DNA of 64,000 nt. Origin: Glomus cerebriforme. Taxonomy: Eukaryota > Glomeromycota > Glomeromycetes > Glomerales > Glomeraceae. Under the pieces are notes generated by a model. It ran no database searches and was not told where the DNA came from. It saw nothing but the letters and a program-made list of their open reading frames with translations. The stretch is taken from the NCBI GenBank assembly GCA_003550305.1, contig QKYT01000199.1, positions 1 to 64,000 of the forward strand, in the 5' to 3' direction. Positions 62,301 through 64,000 of this stretch are shown here, piece by piece (position 1 is the stretch's first letter; every line of letters begins with the position of its first letter). Both the position numbers and the translations under genes were made by a program.

Positions 62301-63629
62301 TATTACTTCTTTGAATTTTGAATTTTTTGCCAAAAACTCCCGATGATTGGCCTTGTGTTTTGGAAAGTCTGGATCGTACTCTAGACATCCAACAACATCA
62401 AGAATAACATCGTCACGGAGTACATATCGAATGATATCATTATCCTGCAACATTACTATTAATAAACGAATACATTATTCAGATTTGTATTGATGATATC
62501 GTTCAAATGATAAAAGCAAATACTACTTACTGAACCCCTTCATGATGTTGCATAATCTATAAAGATCTTGTACCTGCTCAAGATCTTCGCAAGTTTTAAG
62601 CAAAGGCAGAAGCTTTGCTATGTACTCCTATGATAGATTAAAGTAAGAAAAATTTTCGACCATGCGAAAATAAAATAAGTTAAATATATACCTGCGAGAC
62701 ATACGAAGCGAGTTTTTCTCGCTCGTAAATTGAGCGTGTGGCCTTTTTAACAACTCGTTCAATCTCCGGCAGATTTGCTAGAGTTGGCAGCGGGAGTATA
62801 ACAGCCATGCTTCGTGGCTCTCTCTCTGGGAGGGGGGAGGAAGCCCTTCGCTTCCCCTTTGCTTTTTCTGACATCATATGTGACTGTGTCTCATTCACAA
62901 AGGTGCTAAAAATAATTTAAACGATTTTCATTAATAATTGTTGAAAAAATTATATTCAAGATCTTATAATTTACCATATATCCGTGCAACCTTCAGCTTC
63001 CTGAAAGCTCAAAGCTAAATCTGAGCCATTCGGTTCGGTCCAGACTATCAATGTGTCTATTTTATACGATGAATAAAAGAAATTAATAAATTAGCGAAAA
63101 AAACATAGTTTTTTATTCATACCTTGTTGTTTTTGATAGTCTATGTCTCGTGAAACACGAGATTCTAATAAGATAGATGACGAGTCTTCTTCTGATCGGA
63201 CAATTATAAGTGCGTCGTCCTTTGCCTATTTATTAAACAAATTTTTTTATTTCAATTTATTTAAAATATTCTTGAATAGGCTGAATAAATTTATAATAAT
63301 AAAAATCTCCTTGGTATAAGTTGAGTATAATATTTTTTTTACGTTTATTAAGTTTATGTTTAATCAGTGAAATTTTATTGAGGCTAATTTAATTGATCAA
63401 GCAGGAGAAACGTCGTAACTCTTAAAAAAGACCATAAGACAAATCTTAAGCACAATGGTTTTTATATTGCTTTTGTGTTAACATTGCTTGTTGGTTTCGT
63501 TCATTAAATGATAAATAAACTCACTCTGTTGTGTAAACATGAGCAAATCCCGGTCCCTTTATCTACCCACTCGCTGTCTTTATTAAGCTGGTAGACTTTT
63601 ACACGACGTGTTTTAAATGCTGTTTCCAT
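59369..63629 (-). CDS. Protein phosphatase 4 regulatory subunit 3 (SMEK/Psy2 family)
   Basis: Twelve exons (63629-63525, 63225-63123, 63056-62975, 62905-62692, 62627-62531, 62455-62307, 62229-61916, 61840-61431, 61360-61190, 61111-60933, 60849-60692, 60620-59369) give 1,077 residues. It opens with an EVH1/PH-like domain (about 1-100: [40 protein letters not shown]). The conserved SMEK domain follows ([35 protein letters not shown]) and then armadillo-like helices to about 660. The family directs PP4 phosphatase to substrates in DNA-damage response and signalling. The last ~415 residues form an unusual Ser/Asn/Ala/Thr-rich tail with an acidic start ([14 protein letters not shown]), making the protein longer than typical family members of 800-850. 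The Met chosen begins just before the EVH1 fold; an in-frame ATG 24 codons upstream exists. Confidence 0.92.
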
Positions 63630-64000
63630 GTTGTTTGTAGATAGAAGTTTTTGAACGGTTTTTGTTATAAATAAGGCTTTGATTTGATATATATTATGCA
63701 ACGCGTTGCCGATATTGAAAAGAAAAAAGAATATTATAAAACGTTAGAAAGGCCTAAGCGATGAAATTTTCCTTATAAATATTATTTTTATTTTTTTTTA
63801 TTTTTTTTTTATGTGAAATTTTACCTCCGGAACGAAAATTCAAAATTTATAATTTTCTAAAATTTTCCAAGATTTTATCCGGAAGTTAATTAAACTTTCC
63901 GTTTTATATATTCGCTGTACCGATGAAAGATCCGCCCTTTTGATACGCGCCTCTGTTATTCATTTTTAAATTCTGATTTTATGAAAATATCAGGTTACAT
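63630..64000. other. Upstream region of the PP4 subunit gene
   Basis: Right edge of the window. Contains the promoter of the minus-strand gene; no further gene is visible. Confidence 0.5.

Noticed and set aside
60709..62920. Plus-strand open frames opposite the PP4 subunit gene
   Set aside because: Antisense shadows of a well-supported minus-strand multi-exon gene.
1..64000. CRISPR arrays, operons, ribosome binding sites, bacterial origins
   Set aside because: Spliceosomal introns throughout show a eukaryotic nuclear genome; the regular repeats present are minisatellites without spacer structure.
1..64000. Many long A and T homopolymer runs as possible retrogene tails
   Set aside because: They are found everywhere, mostly upstream of starts and in introns, and are not paired with target duplications.

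Overview
The window is nuclear DNA of a filamentous fungus. It is strongly AT-rich, and its genes are broken by many short GT..AG introns (mostly 60-100 bp). The gene content (F-box proteins, a BTB-BACK-TLDc protein, a CSC1-type channel, a fungal-style RasGAP) and the mix of gene-dense blocks with a transposon desert suggest an early-diverging fungus, most likely an arbuscular mycorrhizal one such as Rhizophagus. The lineage is an inference from these traits, not from a database search. Exon-intron models below were built by eye. For every multi-exon gene reported with confidence the spliced exons sum to an exact multiple of three.

Layout. 1-1061: no gene, a strong hairpin and old repeats. 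1062-2428 (-): membrane-anchored short-chain dehydrogenase. 4345-5992 (+): F-box protein. 7156-8659 (-): BTB-BACK-TLDc protein. 10186-13107 (+): CSC1/OSCA-like channel, followed by a decayed genomic copy of itself at 13795-14085 between two diverged direct repeats. 15075-32666: a tandem duplication of a two-gene unit, each unit being a giant redox fusion (+) facing tail-to-tail an F-box gene (-). 32667-45672: about 13 kb of transposon and satellite DNA. It holds a decayed hAT element of 4,728 bp with intact ends and target duplication, a 622-bp non-autonomous hAT element nested inside it, two minisatellite arrays and a possible tRNA-derived relic. 45673-48946 (+): RasGAP. 48947-51133: a dead Tc1/mariner transposase. 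51134-52777 (-) and 53020-58782 (+): an ArfGAP and a cobalamin-dependent methionine synthase fired from a shared 242-bp divergent promoter. 59369-63629 (-): the PP4 regulatory subunit 3 (SMEK/Psy2).

The most remarkable content is the pair of tandem genes at 15075-21229 and 25426-30817. Each encodes one polypeptide (1,615 and 1,535 residues) made of signal peptide, animal-type haem peroxidase domain, DOMON haem domain, cytochrome b561 membrane core, cytochrome b5-like domain, and a flavin/NAD(P)H reductase. The order implies a complete electron wire from cytosolic NAD(P)H through FAD, b5, b561 and DOMON haem to an extracytoplasmic peroxidase-like domain. This is a different construction of the same idea as dual oxidase (DUOX). 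Both copies keep the proximal haem histidine and the calcium loop but have lost the distal histidine (Met in one, Leu in the other). They have also diverged in gene structure (17 versus 10 exons, with a 14-nt micro-exon in copy 2).

The second notable gene is a full-length B12-dependent methionine synthase, an enzyme absent from most well-studied fungi, with an N-terminal extension of about 170 residues.
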